The notes: generated by a model not told the origin, from the letters alone. Numbered from the stretch's first letter, positions 12,381-27,710 are shown. The stretch: DNA of 64,000 nt from Paramacrobiotus metropolitanus (GCF_019649055.1 NW_026570257.1:496001-560000), one strand, 5' to 3'. Program-made: numbers and translations.

Positions 12381-15300
12381 TTAGGATGGCTTGGAAGACA
12401 TGGCCGTCTCGGTTATCACAGTATCGTAGCTGGGCGGGGCGCGCCCGTACATGTCCTGCTTGTGGTTGTACAGCTGGTTCTCAAATGCTGCAAAATAAAC
12501 GAAAATATTTAACCAAATCAGGTTTCATCACAATGACTCGAAGAATTAATTTCCCAGAACATTAATTCATCTAATTAAACTAACAAATTCAATTAAACAT
12601 CCGCTTTACTCTCCATAGAAAGATTATTGCTCTAATTAAACGTCCTCTTCCGTACGATATCCTGGCCAACCAAATTAAGAAGAAACCAGCAAAAAAAATT
12701 GATAATTTCATTTTTAAATACAACCATTAACGCATATTTCCGCTGCTGCTTTCCCTGTTGAAATTTTATGCGAATGATATTTTTTTTATCCCAGGAACCA
12801 GCCCATATACTACAATTTCACATTAAATTAGCACACTGATGCAAGAACTGCCGCCAAGACAGAAGAAGAATAATGTGAATTATTATTATAAAACTGATCA
12901 CCAAAATTTACTATAAAAATATTTACCGAAGTACAGAAACCTAATGCGTAAGTTTCAACTAGTATGATGAGCGCTTTTGTTAGCATACGAACTTTGGGAT
13001 TACTGCAAAACAAACCCAAGTAATTTGTTAGCCTACGAAATTACGCTGATGCCAGTACAAAATATTACTGCCATAAATATAATAAAAATAAACAGAGTAT
13101 TAAAATGTAGGAGGGTCAAAAACCAGGGAACGCTTCTAAAAAAAGGGCCGTACCGTGGTTGGTCTGGCCGACACTGGTGGAGGCCGTGCTGGCGTTGTAG
13201 TCGCCTTCAATACTGGCGTACTGGTGCTTGCCGGAGGGCACTTCGTAGTCGACGCTCTGGTAGATGCCGTCGTCGCTGATGTCATACGGATTGGTCTCCT
13301 TCGGTTTCGGCATAGCGACGTACATGTTGCCGAGGGGTTTCTTCAACGGCTCTGTAATTCACCGGAAGCCAGTGAGGATTAATTCCAAAAAATCACACAT
13401 CAATAACATGCGCTCAGTCTCTCTACACGTAAACGGATATTAACAAAGCAAAGTGTACATAATTATTACCATTATTATAATAATAAAATTTCTTACCATT
13501 AAGTACTACAGTAAATAGAATTTATCACGCGAGATTTATTACTTATGCATTATTACGCCACGCGCTTCGTTTAACGAAATTTAAAAGGAAATTCGCGAAA
13601 ACTGCTGCAATTTTTCCGCCTGCAGGAACTTTATGTGAGATAATAATTATTAAGACAAACTTCTATTTGAATTACTAAATCATAAATTCAATTAATCAAA
13701 TTATTTATTTATCTAACTAAATTTAATTTATCATAAACGTATCAAGCGAGATTTATCACGCCTTATCATATCACGCGCTTTATTTAACTGAATGTAAAAA
13801 GAAACTCTTGAAAGTGACTCCAGTTTTGGCACTTTCGTTTATTTTATCTGACACTGCGATACTTTGATGCGATTGAGAACGCGAATTAGTATGCCCATTT
13901 ACTACGATTCCACATTAAGAAAACCACTGTATCTAGAATAAACCAGATGAAACAGTGAATCACTGCCACTTACCGGCGACTTTGACGAAGGTTTCGCCGT
14001 TCTTGAAGTTGACGGAGGTGGGCGTTTTCCCGGGACCGGTGCCGTTGTTGAGATACATGAAGTTGTCGGCGCGATTCAGATCCGTCCGACTGTCGCTGAG
14101 GTCGCTGTCCGTGCCGCTGCTGGTGTAACCGACACTGGCCAGCTCCGTTTGCAGTTTGCGGACACGGCGCCGGTAGAAGACCAGCATGACCAGGATCAGC
14201 GCCAGCACGATCACCGCGATGCACAGGCCGACGATCAGACCGGTGTTGTCCGATTGCGACACCACCACCTATCAATCACTCAATCAATCAATCAACAACA
14301 ATACCCTAATCCTTATTATATTACATATTTTATTCTGAATCTTAATTTTTTTCTACATTTTAAATTTCCCGCGATATTTTTAAAAATTCATTAGAGTTTT
14401 CAGAAAACGAGGAAAAGAAGTCATCAATCTGATGTGAATTTACACTGATCCAAGAATAAAAGCGCAGTAAAATAGCGGAAAATTAAAAAATTTCGCAACT
14501 ACGAATCAAAAGGCTGAGCTTGGCGAATTCTGAATAAGACGATAAATCCATTTTTATAAAATCTGATGCGATAATTATACATAGCTTAATTACAAAAAGA
14601 GGATGACCAATCATGATGCATATTGCACATACTAGAGTAATGTTAAAAAATAAAAATTACAGTGACAGATTTTGGCCGCAGAAATTACCAACTTGTTCGG
14701 AAAATTCCGTAGACATTTTTTTGATAATAATTCGTCACGATGTTTCTGTAAAAATAGGTTAACTAGTCGAAAAGCAAGCATTTTTCCAACGAAATAAAAT
14801 TCCCACTAACGCAAAACGCTAAAAAATCCCGGGAAAAAGTGAAAAATATTTTGTATCAACAATTTCTCACATTTCATCTGAAAATAATAATTAAATTTTA
14901 AAACTCATACCTGACTGCTGCGCAGCGCCGCATTGGATGCATCATCCCCATTAACGGACAATGAGACGCGGCACTCCTTGCCGACATATCCCGGCAGGCA
15001 GACACAGCCGTCCAGTTCCGGCGCACACACCCATTTGTCATTAGTATTGCAGTTCTTGTAGCAGTCGGCGTCCTTGCCCTGCAGAATGCAGCAGATGGAG
15101 CAGGCCGGCCCACCCAGTCGGTCGGCGTGCGGCTGACACATGCAGGCGCCGTCGAACGGATGGCAACTGTTAATCAACACCAACACTCACCAATTACGCC
15201 CCAAATTAACGCGGTTTTATCGGCAAATTGCATCAGTTGTACAGTAATTGCATAGTTATTTTAGATTTTCCTTGATCAAAGAAAACTGACGTTTTACAGG

Positions 15301-18300
15301 GTGAAAATGTCCAATTTGAATTCCGCTGGACTGATGACTAAGCCAGCGTATTTTGCAATATTTCCAAAAATAAATTCTTATTTAATTAAATTTAACGCAG
15401 TTTTATTAACTTTTCTTATTTTGACAATTTTAAAATTATTAAACAGGAAATCAAACGGGAATAGACACGGATTAATATTATTTTCAGGCAAAATTAAGAA
15501 ATGATAGAATCAGGGTAACATTTTTCGGTCAAAGAAAAATTGTTTAGAAACTATTTTTGATTATATTGTACTTACACAGTGAGATTGCTGCACGTGCAAG
15601 TATTGTTGCAGAATTTGCCAAACTTTCCATCCGGACATGCTGCAAAAATATCCACCGTAAATTTTCAATAAATTATTAACTGCATTTTTCGATTTATTCA
15701 ATCTCCTACCGCGTTGATCGCAACGGTCGCCGGTGAATCCGCTATAACAGCGGCACTTCCCGCTGACCGGATCGCAGGTCTGGGCGTTGTCGCAGTTGCA
15801 CAAACTCTGGCAGTTGGGTCCATACTGTCCCGGCTCGCACTGCTTCTCGCACTGCGGACCCCAGTAGCCGGCCGGACACTTGCAGCCGCCGCTGATCGGA
15901 TCGCACTTGCCTTCGTTGTAACAGGCGCGGCACTGCTTCTTGCAGTCTTTCCCGTAGAAACCGCTGTCACACTGGTTGGCACATACTTCGCCCTGCCGAA
16001 AATAAAAACACTGCAGCTGCATTCCTGAGTGCCGTATCAGCAGCGATTAACGCTGATTTGATCGCATTAATTAATCGAAAGCAATCAACAACTGAATACT
16101 TGAAAAATCAATTTTATTTTAAATTCAAACACAAATCCAACTTTTTAAATTGAATAAATTCAGGAAATGCCAGCTTATCCAATCCAAGCTGAAAATTAAA
16201 AAGCAATAAAATAGCAAAATTAAATTCAAATTTTATATTAAACATAAATATTATTTTAAACGCACGTATATTTTAAAATTACTATGTTCTATTTATTCTT
16301 CGTGATTATATAGCCTACTATTTTATATTAGTTATGCACAAGAACAAAATATAAGTAATAAATAACAATTTAAAAAATACATATTTAGATTAATACATAA
16401 TTACTCATATATAAAATTCGAATTTTTTTAATTCGATTTTTTGTAACAACGTTATTTGACAGACCCAACAGACGGAGAAGTTTCATTTTTAAGTCACCGT
16501 ACTACGAAGTTTGCCCACAAATGTGGCGGTCCAAAGGAAATTTTCCAAAGCTAAAACTTAATTTTCTAAAACTAAAAATTTTCTAAAACTAAAAAATTGG
16601 AGAAATTCCTTTGAACAAATGGCAAAATAAAACTTTACTACCAACTAATAAATAATACAGAAATATTCAAAAATAACTGACAATAAAATTAATTACAAAC
16701 TGTACACTCACCGTGTATCCGGCAGGGCACGAGCACTTATCCGCGCCGGCCTCGCAGACCCCGCCGTTCTGGCAGCGATCGCAGACCGTCTCGATTTTGG
16801 TAGGCGCACAGGACTTCTCGCACAACGGTCCACAGAACCCATCCGGGCACTTACAGCCCCCGCTGACGGGATCGCACTGCGCGCCGTTCTCACAGCGGCA
16901 CTGTTGCAGACACATCTTGCCGTAGTGACCCACTGGACACGGCTGGTCGCAGGCGGCGCCCTGCCACCCGTCCGTACACTCGCAGCGTCCGTTGATGGCG
17001 TCGCAGATGGCGCCGTTGCGGCACGCGCAGTCCTTCTGGCACTGCTGACCCCATTTTCCGGCCGGGCATTCTATTCATTCAGCACCCAGAATTACGTTAA
17101 ATATATCATTCCAAATAAAATGCAAGTATTTTTGCTAATAAAAAAATATTAAATTTTTGGCTTACTAACGATAATTAAATTGAAATTAATTTTCCGTATC
17201 CGAAATTCCTGATCCAATTTCTGTCGTACAGACCGGAAATCATTTAACAGAATATACGAGTACGTTGTATTATATGATCACTGATCAGTAACAGGCAGAC
17301 ATGAGACTGTTAATTCCCAAGTAAACGCAAATTCGGCGAGTTCTGAAAAAAACATTTTCTAAAAAAATTTTTATCTTATTTCATATGAATACTCTTAATT
17401 TTGTTTTTTGTTGGAATTTTTTGGAAAAAAACGTGGCAAATTTCTAAAAAACTCTCGCCATCTTTAAATTTTTTTATCTTATAATTATTCCTACTAAATT
17501 CTTCCCTAAAATGTTTTTAGGGCACGATTATTTCTAAATTCTTTCTTTGTATTTTTTTATCATACTATTATTCCAAATTCTTTCTATTTCGTTGAAAATT
17601 TTTCAAAATTTACTAAAATTCGTAATTATAACACATGATAATTTATTTGTTGGCAAAATGGGCAAATTTATAACTCATACGCCACTTAAATCAGTGAAGC
17701 AATCAGCAAAAAAATAAAACAGCGCATAAAAGGCAGCTGTTAGGCGGCGCGATTAATCAGCGGCAGTAATAAGCTGGGAGCAGCAGCGATGGTCAAGGGC
17801 CGATTATCAGCGGGACAACTACTCACTCTGGGTGCATGTGTCACCGGCGAATCCAGGGTTACACTGGCAATAGTTGGGTGCCACGCACTGGCCATTAATG
17901 CACTGGTTGTAGCAGAAGGCTGCAAATGGTTACAAGGCAAATATAACAGCGGCGTTAAAATGCAGGCGGAAGTCAAACACAGAGTTAACAGCGGTCTAAT
18001 ATGCACATGCAAGCAGCCGGCCGCGCGGACAAACACACGTAGCGCAAGGGCTTTAAAGGCCACCGCTCAAGTACAAACCAAATAAAAGCGAAGCCGAATA
18101 TACAAATTCAAATAAAAAAAAGGAAAAAGTCCAAAATACCGGGAAGAAAAAGGCACAAATCTCAAAGACAAAGAGAAAACGGCAACAAAATAAACAAAAT
18201 AAGGTTGATCACGTTTGACAGCGGACGACCACGCAAATACACATACAGCACAACAGAAAACAAATTCTGAAAATTAAATACAGTATTCACAAAAGGAACG

Positions 18301-21300
18301 ATAACAATAATTATCACCCGATTGCATTGGAAACAACTCGTGTCTTTCACAAATAAAATTAACCAAAAAATCAAATCAAAATTCAAACTGGCAGAATACA
18401 TTATGGAACTGCAAGCAACATAATAACCTATTAATACAACGAAACAAATTTAAAATTTGTACCACTAAGAATTATAAACAGTTAGTAATTATGGCGTCCA
18501 GAAAATCTGAAGATACCGTAATATAACCAATGCCACACAAGAAAACCCATTAAAAAGTTTTGTGTATTAATTTTTATGGAAAATATAATGTAAAACAAAA
18601 CTGAATAATTTCTATTTACCGTATGTAATATTTGTATTATAAATTATATTTTGTATTATTTAAAATTTTGTAATATAAAAAATCTTTTAAAAAATATACA
18701 AGGAAACCGATAAAACATCTCCAATTAACGGCCAATAACATTGACATTTCCAAAGAAAATTTCGCATTATAAATTTCCCGAAAAATATATTCCTTAATAA
18801 TGCGAAAAAAATGCCAACAGTTCTCTTTGTGACGTCGACAACACGATAAACCTCGGCGCAACCCAGCGCACAAGGCACACAGCGGTAAAAGAGTCAACAC
18901 GAGGGGCGCGTGGACAACAACTAACAAGGTCAGAGTACTCCAGCACCGTGAAGTGGGCATGCGGCGCATGAGGAAACGCAAACCAGAGTCAACAACGTAA
19001 ACAGGGGGTGGTCACTTACGGATACAAGTGCCGTTGGAATGCAGAGTGTACCCGTCGCAGCACTTCTTCACCATCTTCGGCACGGCGTTGACGTTCTTCT
19101 TGTACACCACTTTGTACACCGTCTTGTACGTGGTGCAGCGCGGTGGAATGGACAGACACCAGGTTTTGGTGGCCACTTGCGTCGGTTCACGGGTCGGCAC
19201 CATGGTCTCTTCCTGGACACTGCAAAAAATTCAGTTGTGAATGAGAAACAATTTTTACAAATTAAATTGGCGTTAATTTCCGCACACCATTCTGCGAAAA
19301 TATTTTATTTACATAATTTATTTTGATTACTTTTTGTTGGCATTAATTATAATAGGCTTTCTATTTTGAAGCGCTTACATTTTTCCATCGGCATTTGTAT
19401 ATTTGAATAAGTAATAATTTTCACAAGTTAATAAACTGGCGTTAATTCCACACATCGCACAACGACAACTAAATTGTCCGAAAATATTTTATTTAGTTTA
19501 TCGTGAATATGTTCTGTTTGGGTTAACTATTCTCCATTTTCCAATTTTATTCGCCACATCTTTCCACTGGTATTGGTGCAATTTTAGCCATTGTTATTAA
19601 AATAACTAGCAATTATTCTGTCGGAAAGGAACTGTTTCTTTCAGCGTAAATCCGCTGAATCGATTATATGCATAACTCGACCGTAACCGATGAACACTCC
19701 GGCTTTTTAATTTGAACTTTATTTTTTTAAACCGCTGCGAAGTTTTTACATGCAATTTCGCAATGTTCAGAGACATTTTTAATGCGAAATGAGCACAAAG
19801 ATTTACGCTATAATATTACGGCGTACATGGAAAACTCGCAACCGTAATAAATACGATTCTACAATAACTCGTAATTTACAATTCTACCTCGAAGCGGAAT
19901 GACTTCATACAAGCGCTAATTAACGATAAAATTCCAGCAATATAGGTGAGCATCGTACAGAATGACTGATAACATTCTATAGCACTATCGGCTTCGGATG
20001 ACACATCGCATTATCTAACTCGAAATTAAAGGCTACGAAATTTCTGATTAATTGATTAATGATTCTCACGCGTACACACCCATGTTCGAAAACAAACAGA
20101 ATAAAATTAACGCGCTGATTAACACCGGATAATTTGTAATACACTGCTGTACACATTACACTCAGTAAAATTAAAAATAAGCGAATGTCTAATAATCACC
20201 AAAAGAAAATATTAATCTATGTATTATACAAAGAAAATTATTGTGCAATTCAAGATCAACATTGTCCACTATAAAAACGCACTGTAAAAATGTTTTCTTA
20301 TACCTAATATTCCAACAAGAAACGTGATTTTCGCTGGATTTGTTTACTTTGCGAGTATTGTCAGCTCACAAAATACACAAAAACGCGATTTCAGTCGGAA
20401 AATACCAAGAAGGCAAAAGCACGAAGAATTTCGATTAGATAAAAATTTTATCGCTTCCTGACGGTGCTTATCGCAAGAATAAACCTGTAGCGGGTCAGTA
20501 AATAAAATATATCACGCGGGACAATTCTAGCACGTCCATCGTGCGCCATAAAACCAGGGAAAAATATGCCAACAGCGCCACTTCATCAAGAAAAAATCAA
20601 AATATTTGCAGTTTTTCGCAGACCTCTATCATCGCACAATTCGCACTAGAACGTAATTAAATTTCCAAGAAATTTCCACACCCAAGATATCAAAGATTTA
20701 CTCTTTCATCCGTCTTCTGACTTTTTTTATTGAATAAACATCTAGAGGCGTAATATTTACCCGGCAGAAAGTTAATAAACTTATTAAAAGTTGTTTTTTG
20801 TTTAAAATTATTTGTAAAAAAAATTAAGGCTTCTGTTTTCTATTTTTTAAGAAAACTTTCATCGATGGCAATTCCGTAAAAGTACAAATGCAAAATATGT
20901 TGTAATAAGAAACACAAAATAATAATATACTTGCAAAGTACAAACCAAGCTAACCAACACAGGCGTGCTTTTTATCAAATGCAAATTTAAAGCGAATTAA
21001 AATTAAAATTCAATATTCTGAAATACTCGGTTTTATAGATCAGCAATTTTTTTTCTCGCAGTTCGGCCATCTGATAACTGAAGCATTATGAGGAAGTGGA
21101 GGAACTGAAAGAAGCCGCTGGCGGTGTGATAATTGCATTATACACGCATGTTTTTATCGGATATGGCATCCGAACGTGCTCGTTCCGCATGGGAAATAAA
21201 TCCCGGCGCACGTTCTCACTGATAACCTCCAACCTCAATGCACCGCAAATGTGCCTGCCCAGCCGCAACATTAATTCTATTTCCGGCTCGAGGTATAAAT

Positions 21301-21713
21301 AAAAATAATTAAATGCGTGAAGCTGTTTCTTCCTTTGTTACAAAGGATGCGCTCTCACAATCTTGATGTAGACACCTTTTACTGTTTACCACTACGCCAA
21401 AAAACACAAAATAATAAAAATAATAATTTTTTGAAAAGTGAAATTAATTGGTAAAATCGTAAATTATTTTGCTAACAGTAAAAATAAAATACAGCTAAAA
21501 TAAAAGAAATGAAATATCAATAAAATCAATTATAATTCGAAGCGCAGACGCAGAAAAACAATTTTCAAAAACATAAATAATGGGAAAAAATCATAAAATT
21601 GTCACTTACATTTCCTGCTTTTCGCAGATATTCGGACTGTTAGGATCCAGTTCAATGCAGTAGTGCATGCCGGCCAAGGAGATCAGAAAGACGGACAACG
21701 TAGGTAAACGCAT
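12381..21713 (-). CDS. drpr-like: Draper/CED-1/MEGF10-like engulfment receptor, paralogue B
   Basis: Ten exons on the minus strand with consistent phases: 21713-21610, 19219-19020, 17919-17827, 17070-16712, 15992-15710, 15639-15576, 15166-14911, 14268-13974, 13351-13154, 12487-12381; about 652 aa. Signal peptide MRLPTLSVFLISLAG; EMI domain (TWCLSIPPRCTTYKTV, KKCCDGY); NIM motif (CYNQCINGQCVAPNYCQC); EGF-like repeats with the same spacing as paralogue A; TM helix (LIVGLCIAVIVLALILVMLV) followed by RRRVRK. The tail has YVAM (YxxM), YQSV and YASI (YxxPhi) and APPSY (PPxY), but no NPxY. Exon phases equal those of paralogue A, and three exon lengths are identical (93, 283 and 64 nt), so the two arose by tandem duplication. 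Introns are larger here (first intron 2.4 kb) and the cytoplasmic part has one extra exon. Expected at the phagocyte or glial plasma membrane. Confidence 0.87.
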
Positions 21714-23129
21714 TTTCCTTGATTTGTTGGAACCGGAAATCCCGAATAAAACTCCGTGTCTGTTATCTGAAAATTCAAAACCATAAAGATTTAATTTTAC
21801 TCATAAATAATTCCTGTTTGAATTCTGAATAGGGATAACACAATTAACAACATGCATAATCTTAAAACAATTTCAATTTCTATCGGGAAATTAATTTTTC
21901 AAATGATTTATCAATTATTAAAGAAATAAATACCGGTTGGCGTAACTGCCACTTTAACCCAGCTAATTAAACTGGAATATTCAAGAATAATTCCAGGAAC
22001 CTTATCCTGAATAAATTACGTAAACAAGTCCTTTCACTCTTACCAATTAAAGCGCCACAATAAACAGACCCAATTTTCCCATCACCAAACAAAGCCGATG
22101 ACTGCTATAAATTTACAGGAAGCTTTTCAAAGCAATCCGCCGATGCGAAAAAACTGCCGAATAACCAATATGTCGGTTGCATAAACACACAAGTTCTTTA
22201 TGCACACATCTCGTAATGCAAGGCAGGATTTAAATGCATGCGCTACACCGAAATAAAACGCAACAAATACTTTTCGCTCGCGGCTGGATTCATACATACA
22301 AATGTATACAAACTAGGCGCATATTCAGTTATGAGAAGAAAAATCGTCAAAAAATGAGTCATAAGCACGATACGCGGGTGTGCAGTCGAGACGCACTCGT
22401 TGTTGACAGAAAACATAACGCCCCGCCCCTGTCCAGCCAATCATCAAAACTCTGACCGAACAAACCAGAAAAAAACAGAGAAGTGCCCACAAAAAGCTGA
22501 AACAGTGAAACCGAAAACTAATCCCAGATAAACTGCACCCACACTCCAAAGTTTTTCAAATTCCTGCACCGTAATTTTTTGTACAAGAAAGCGTAATGTA
22601 TTGTACATGTATGTCATTACTCAGGCTGAATTACAGTATTTATAATTTTCTCTGCGTGCTAAGTAGCTTGCATTCACGAAATCTAGTGCCGCAGAAGTAA
22701 AAATAATAAGGTACTTTGATTGCGTACGTAATTTGATTAAAATTATTTAACTCGTTACACATATAGATATACAATACAGATACGACGCGTAGCTGTTATT
22801 AACATTATTTAAGCCGGTATAAGGCATGGTTTAATTAATTTTATCGTTAGGATACGCATGTCGTTTAAAGCGGTTAACGATACACACATTACACGAATAA
22901 CTATACAGCATATGCACAGAAATAAGAGCTCCTCAATATATATACAGAATACCTGTCTGCAGGCATGCTATCGTAGACAAGTGGCTACACGTAGCTAGTA
23001 AGACTAGACTTTTCAGTTATTTGTTGATATTCAAACATTTTTTGTGATGCAAATACCATAAATCGAAACCGTGCGATAAGAAACTCAAAAATATCGCTCC
23101 TGATAAATTTACATCTCTGTTGATACTTA

Positions 23130-23158
23130 TTTCTATGTAGTATGATACTACACAGAAA
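23130..23158. repeat. Imperfect 14-bp palindrome
   Basis: TTTCTATGTAGTAT is followed one base later by its reverse complement with one mismatch (ATACTACACAGAAA). The loop is too short for a microRNA precursor. Confidence 0.6.
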
Positions 23159-23618
23159 TACAAGTAAGTAACATTTAATTTTCAGTTAACTTTTTTTTAA
23201 ATTTAAATCATTTTGTTTAGTGTACAAGTTCATCAGCGCTGGCATCATATACTATATCTATGTATTGGCATATTCTATGTATCAGACAGCAGACATATAC
23301 AAAAACATTAATAAGGTTAGTAAACTACAGTCATACTCTGTAGTGGGCGTGTGAATAACAAACACTTCAATTTAGAGCCGCAAAAACCGGTCCAGTAACA
23401 ATAAAATTAGCATGACAGCGAATTCTCAAAGAGTTGGTCCCCTTGTAATAAACTTTTACCACCATACACTATAAACACTTTTTTGCAATTTTGTACGTAA
23501 TTTGCTACTAGAGAGAGAGACGGCATAAACAAACTCTTGCGGTCTGCAATTTGTACCTGTCAGCACCTTGCAAGCGCCCCATCAGTGCATTCGTTATGCA
23601 AGAAAAACTGGCAGACAG

Positions 23619-23659
23619 CGTCAAATTAATACCTACGAGTCGTAGGTATTAATTTGACG
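23619..23659. repeat. Perfect 41-bp hairpin
   Basis: CGTCAAATTAATACCTACGA, one G, then the exact reverse complement. A second short hairpin follows at 23681-23701 (CAGAAAAC, 5-nt loop, GTTTTCTG). No coding context. Confidence 0.9.
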
Positions 23660-26600
23660 ACTATTTTCAAAGTATGGCAACAGAAAACTGGCTGTTTTCT
23701 GTTTCCACCTTATCATTAGTGCTTAAATTGGCAATACTTGCTCATTGGCGATTTTGTAAATCAATATAATATTACATTTTAAGATGGAGAAATTCTTTTC
23801 TGAAATAATTATCAAAAAAACCAATAAAGAACCAACAAAGAATCGAAGCGCCCACAAAATATAAATTTATAAATGTAAGCCATTTTTGGTTGTTTTATTG
23901 TTTTTAATATTGTTTCTAAATATTTTTTAGTGTTTTCAAATAACCTGTGTTTTATGTATTAGCCTGCGACTATAATGGCATATGTTATCTATATTTCGAA
24001 ACAAATAGTTCCACACAAAATGCGTAATTTCGCAAAAAACTGGAAGTCTATGCAACCTAATTAAATCATTGATTGCGAATGCCGACGCCTGACGAACGCA
24101 GAACTAGTAAAGTTTCTTCGAAGATTTAACAAAGATATTATTCTTCTTAGTCAAAGCAAAAGATTGATTGGTAGCGCACCTTCGTCCGTAACCTGTCAAG
24201 ATGAGACATTTTTTAGCCGATGATAGCAGCAGTTTTCAGTTTATCTACACTGCTGCTCTTTTTACGGCAGTGCTACCGTCCAGTTAACGTAGTGCAATGG
24301 TTAAGTGCATAAGCCTTCCATTTCAACTCGAATTAAGTAATGTGAAAGAAAGCGAAAATTTGCTTTGAAAACTTCACTGCTCAGTAATAACTTTTTCCAT
24401 AGAAGTAGTTATAAAAAAAGCAAAATCATAAATATTCAATATAAATACCGAAAAGCGTCACATAACTGTATTGTTTATTAAAGTCTACGATCTATGAGTT
24501 AGTTTTCCAGTTCTTCAAATTGAGGGTGATATCAGCAATCCCTTTACTTCCTTTGTTAAAAAATCTGGCAAGTAATAATTTCTGGGAACAAATATGTAGG
24601 AAGGTTTATGACTCCTCTGAAAAAAACTAAACAAATAATTACGAATCGATATTCGTTACAGTAGCGAAAATTTAATCTCCGAAAAGGAAGCATCGATCAA
24701 AGGCGATTAAGTCCCCCCACAAGCACTTATCAGGCCGTTTTTCTTGACAGACAAATTTTAAATATTGATTTTTTTCAGCGCATCCCCGCGCTCAACATGA
24801 TGTCATCGCAGCGACTCGACAGAATTTCGATTCACCCGAGTGCATTAAAGTGAGCCCTAAATGAATGTTGTTGACCAAGTGTGTGTTTTAGCGAAAAAGT
24901 AAGTCATGGGATCACATCTATTCACTTTCGCTCAGCTGTAAAGGCGTTCGTATCAAGGTCGCAGTTTTAAATCCCAAAATCCATCAAACAGCTGCCTCCT
25001 CGACTCAACCAAGCATATTTCATTGTCAGAGTATCGCTGCTTTCCCAAAAGAGGAAAATTTATATTCTGGCCAAACCAGCCTAAAATATCGATTATTTTT
25101 ATACGCGTACCGAGATTTTCCAAATATTACCCACAAATTCATAAAAATTCTTTTGAACTTTAAAAGGATAAAAATATTTACAAAATGTATGAAAAGTGAA
25201 GCAACAATAAAAACGGGATGTCTTACAAAATTAATTATTAGCACCGCTTTCCACAAATTCAAAAATTTTTATACCCAGCAAAACGTCACTACTACAAGAA
25301 AAACTAGACATTTAACCAAGATAAAATCTTATAAAATGTTTTGGCAAAATTAACTTGCTCAAACCTTACACTTGTTAAAAACTGAAATTCGCATCGACAG
25401 AAGGTCGTTAACCGAATAAAACCACCGCCCAATGGCTAGTACAAGTTATATAAAAGTAGCCACGACGATTACGATTTCCGATTGACATTAATGACCAGAA
25501 GCGCCTTCTCCGAATATCCGATGGTCAATAACCCGTTAATTAGCCCGCTTTTTCTCTTTACAGAAAAAACCATTCAGACATCCTGCATTCTCCTACCCGG
25601 TGTCTCGACGGTGTTCCGGTATTTTGGTGATTAATAGCCACCCGGATATCGGTCAACGTCGGGGATTGAGAAAATGCCGGCTTCTCCTAATTCAAGCTGA
25701 AACAAACAAAACTCCATAATTCCCCTTATAAATTAATATATTTTATTAAATCAAAAAAATACAAACTTTCGCAGCACGAATTACTGTACATACGAACTTT
25801 TTAATAGATGGTTTTAATATTTAAATAGCAGCCATGCTAGGATTCGAAATGCCCATTCACTACAAAACCGTTACGACATGCACGTAATATCTGCATGATA
25901 AAGAAGGCAAATATCAGTTTTGCATGTCCATATTTTGCCAAATATTTTCCACATCAAATTGTAACTAATTCAACCGGAATATTTTATCGATTGCATGACG
26001 GTTAATGCCAAATTCCATTAGCTCCATTAGTGCTGACAAGCATTTCGCGCTTACTTTTAGCAGGAAAATTTAATTATATTTTAGAAAGCACCCAGCATTT
26101 CACAAAACAATGAGCCTGCGTCGCACGAACAAATTAAAATAACTTAAAATTTAACTAATACAAAATTCAACAAAATTACTCATTACGAAATAAGAAACCA
26201 AAACGATGACGCTGCTGTGAGCGGTGATTGAAGGAGAAATTCGACCGTCCGACGACCACCGCCAACTGGACACACGCACTCTTAACCGAGCACTTTCTAC
26301 CAAGGGGTTTTCAATTACCGCCACGATCATAAAAAAATCGTCTACCCCATAAAACTCCCCACACAACGCCGGGGCATCGTATGACTCAGTTCGCTGCACG
26401 CTCGGATTGCCTTACACGACAAGTGCTCGTTGCGCAGATTTGTGCACATTTAAAATAAACGTTTTAGAGGTTGACGGCCAAATCATACAGGTGATTCATA
26501 TTCCACGGGGTTATGCGCAGATTACGGGGCCGCATTTTTCGGCATTTATTTGTTTATTCGGTGACGGATGAATAATACGCGCCCAGGGGCGCTGCAACAA

Positions 26601-27710
26601 TGCGCATGAAAAAAAACAAGAATTTCGCGCATAATGTGATTGTGACTAATTTTTTTGCATAGCCCTCCAGATAAATCTATGTGCGACAAAATTTAAAAAA
26701 AATAAAATTCAGCAAAAATCTGGGTTTGCTTTTGACGCACTGCATGCTCAAAATGCAAGCAACAACGTTATTATTTCCGAATTTTTTGAAGGTTCTTCAT
26801 CATTTCAGATTTAATTATTTTGTATTTGTATAATTTTTTCCTACTATTTTATAAAAACACACAATCACCGGGACGCTTAAAAAGCGAAAAAAATTAAAAA
26901 TATTAAGCATCGGAATTTTATACTATACTCAAAAAAAAGCTCAAAAATTCAACAAAATTGAAAAAGATTTCCGAAAAATCTGAAAAAACAAACAAAACTG
27001 CAAACTAATTTTTAGTCAGGAAAATGTGCAGTTAATTATTTATCTGCACGTGCATCCGTAAAATTTTCCCTAAATAACTCCCATAATTTGAAATAAAATT
27101 TGCGTACATTTTCCACGTGTACCCCGTAAACGACAGTGCGGTTTGATTCCGTTTGAAGGTTAAAATTAGAATATTTATGTCATAATACGCGCACAATTGC
27201 TGATCTCAGCTACCTTACCTGAAAATTCCAATCTGGGTTAGCTCATCCGTTGCTGTCAGCAAAATCAAAAACGCTTTCTCCGTCCGTCGCTTCCGTTCTA
27301 CAACCGCAAAATATTGCGAAATCTATATGCTGGTATTTGCATACTAAAAAGTAGCGTAAAAACCGCACCAAATTTGTCACGATGCAGCACAATCAGATCG
27401 GCGGGATTTTCTTGATGCAACCAGTAACCACAAGAAAATCGACAATCCAAAGGGATATTTAGTAAAATTAAAGATTCTCTCACGTGTTGCAACCAGTCAA
27501 TGCAAACCGAGATCCAGATCAAAGTAATGGAATAAAATAATTTAAATAGCTTAAACAAAGGCAGCGAGATTCAGAGGCTGCTGTGAGTTTTTAAAGAAAA
27601 ATCCCTGCAACGGATCCAGTCATGCGACTAATCATGATGAAGTGACTGGTTTTTTATGCCAAGACACGTTGATCTGGCGGCCAGCTCATATCAGCGGTAT
27701 TGCCCCAGCT

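Noticed and set aside
14149-14394. Plus-strand Gln/Asp/His-rich ORF
   Set aside because: Antisense shadow of the TM exon of Draper-like paralogue B.
23130-23158. MicroRNA precursor
   Set aside because: The loop is essentially absent and the stem is only 14 bp.
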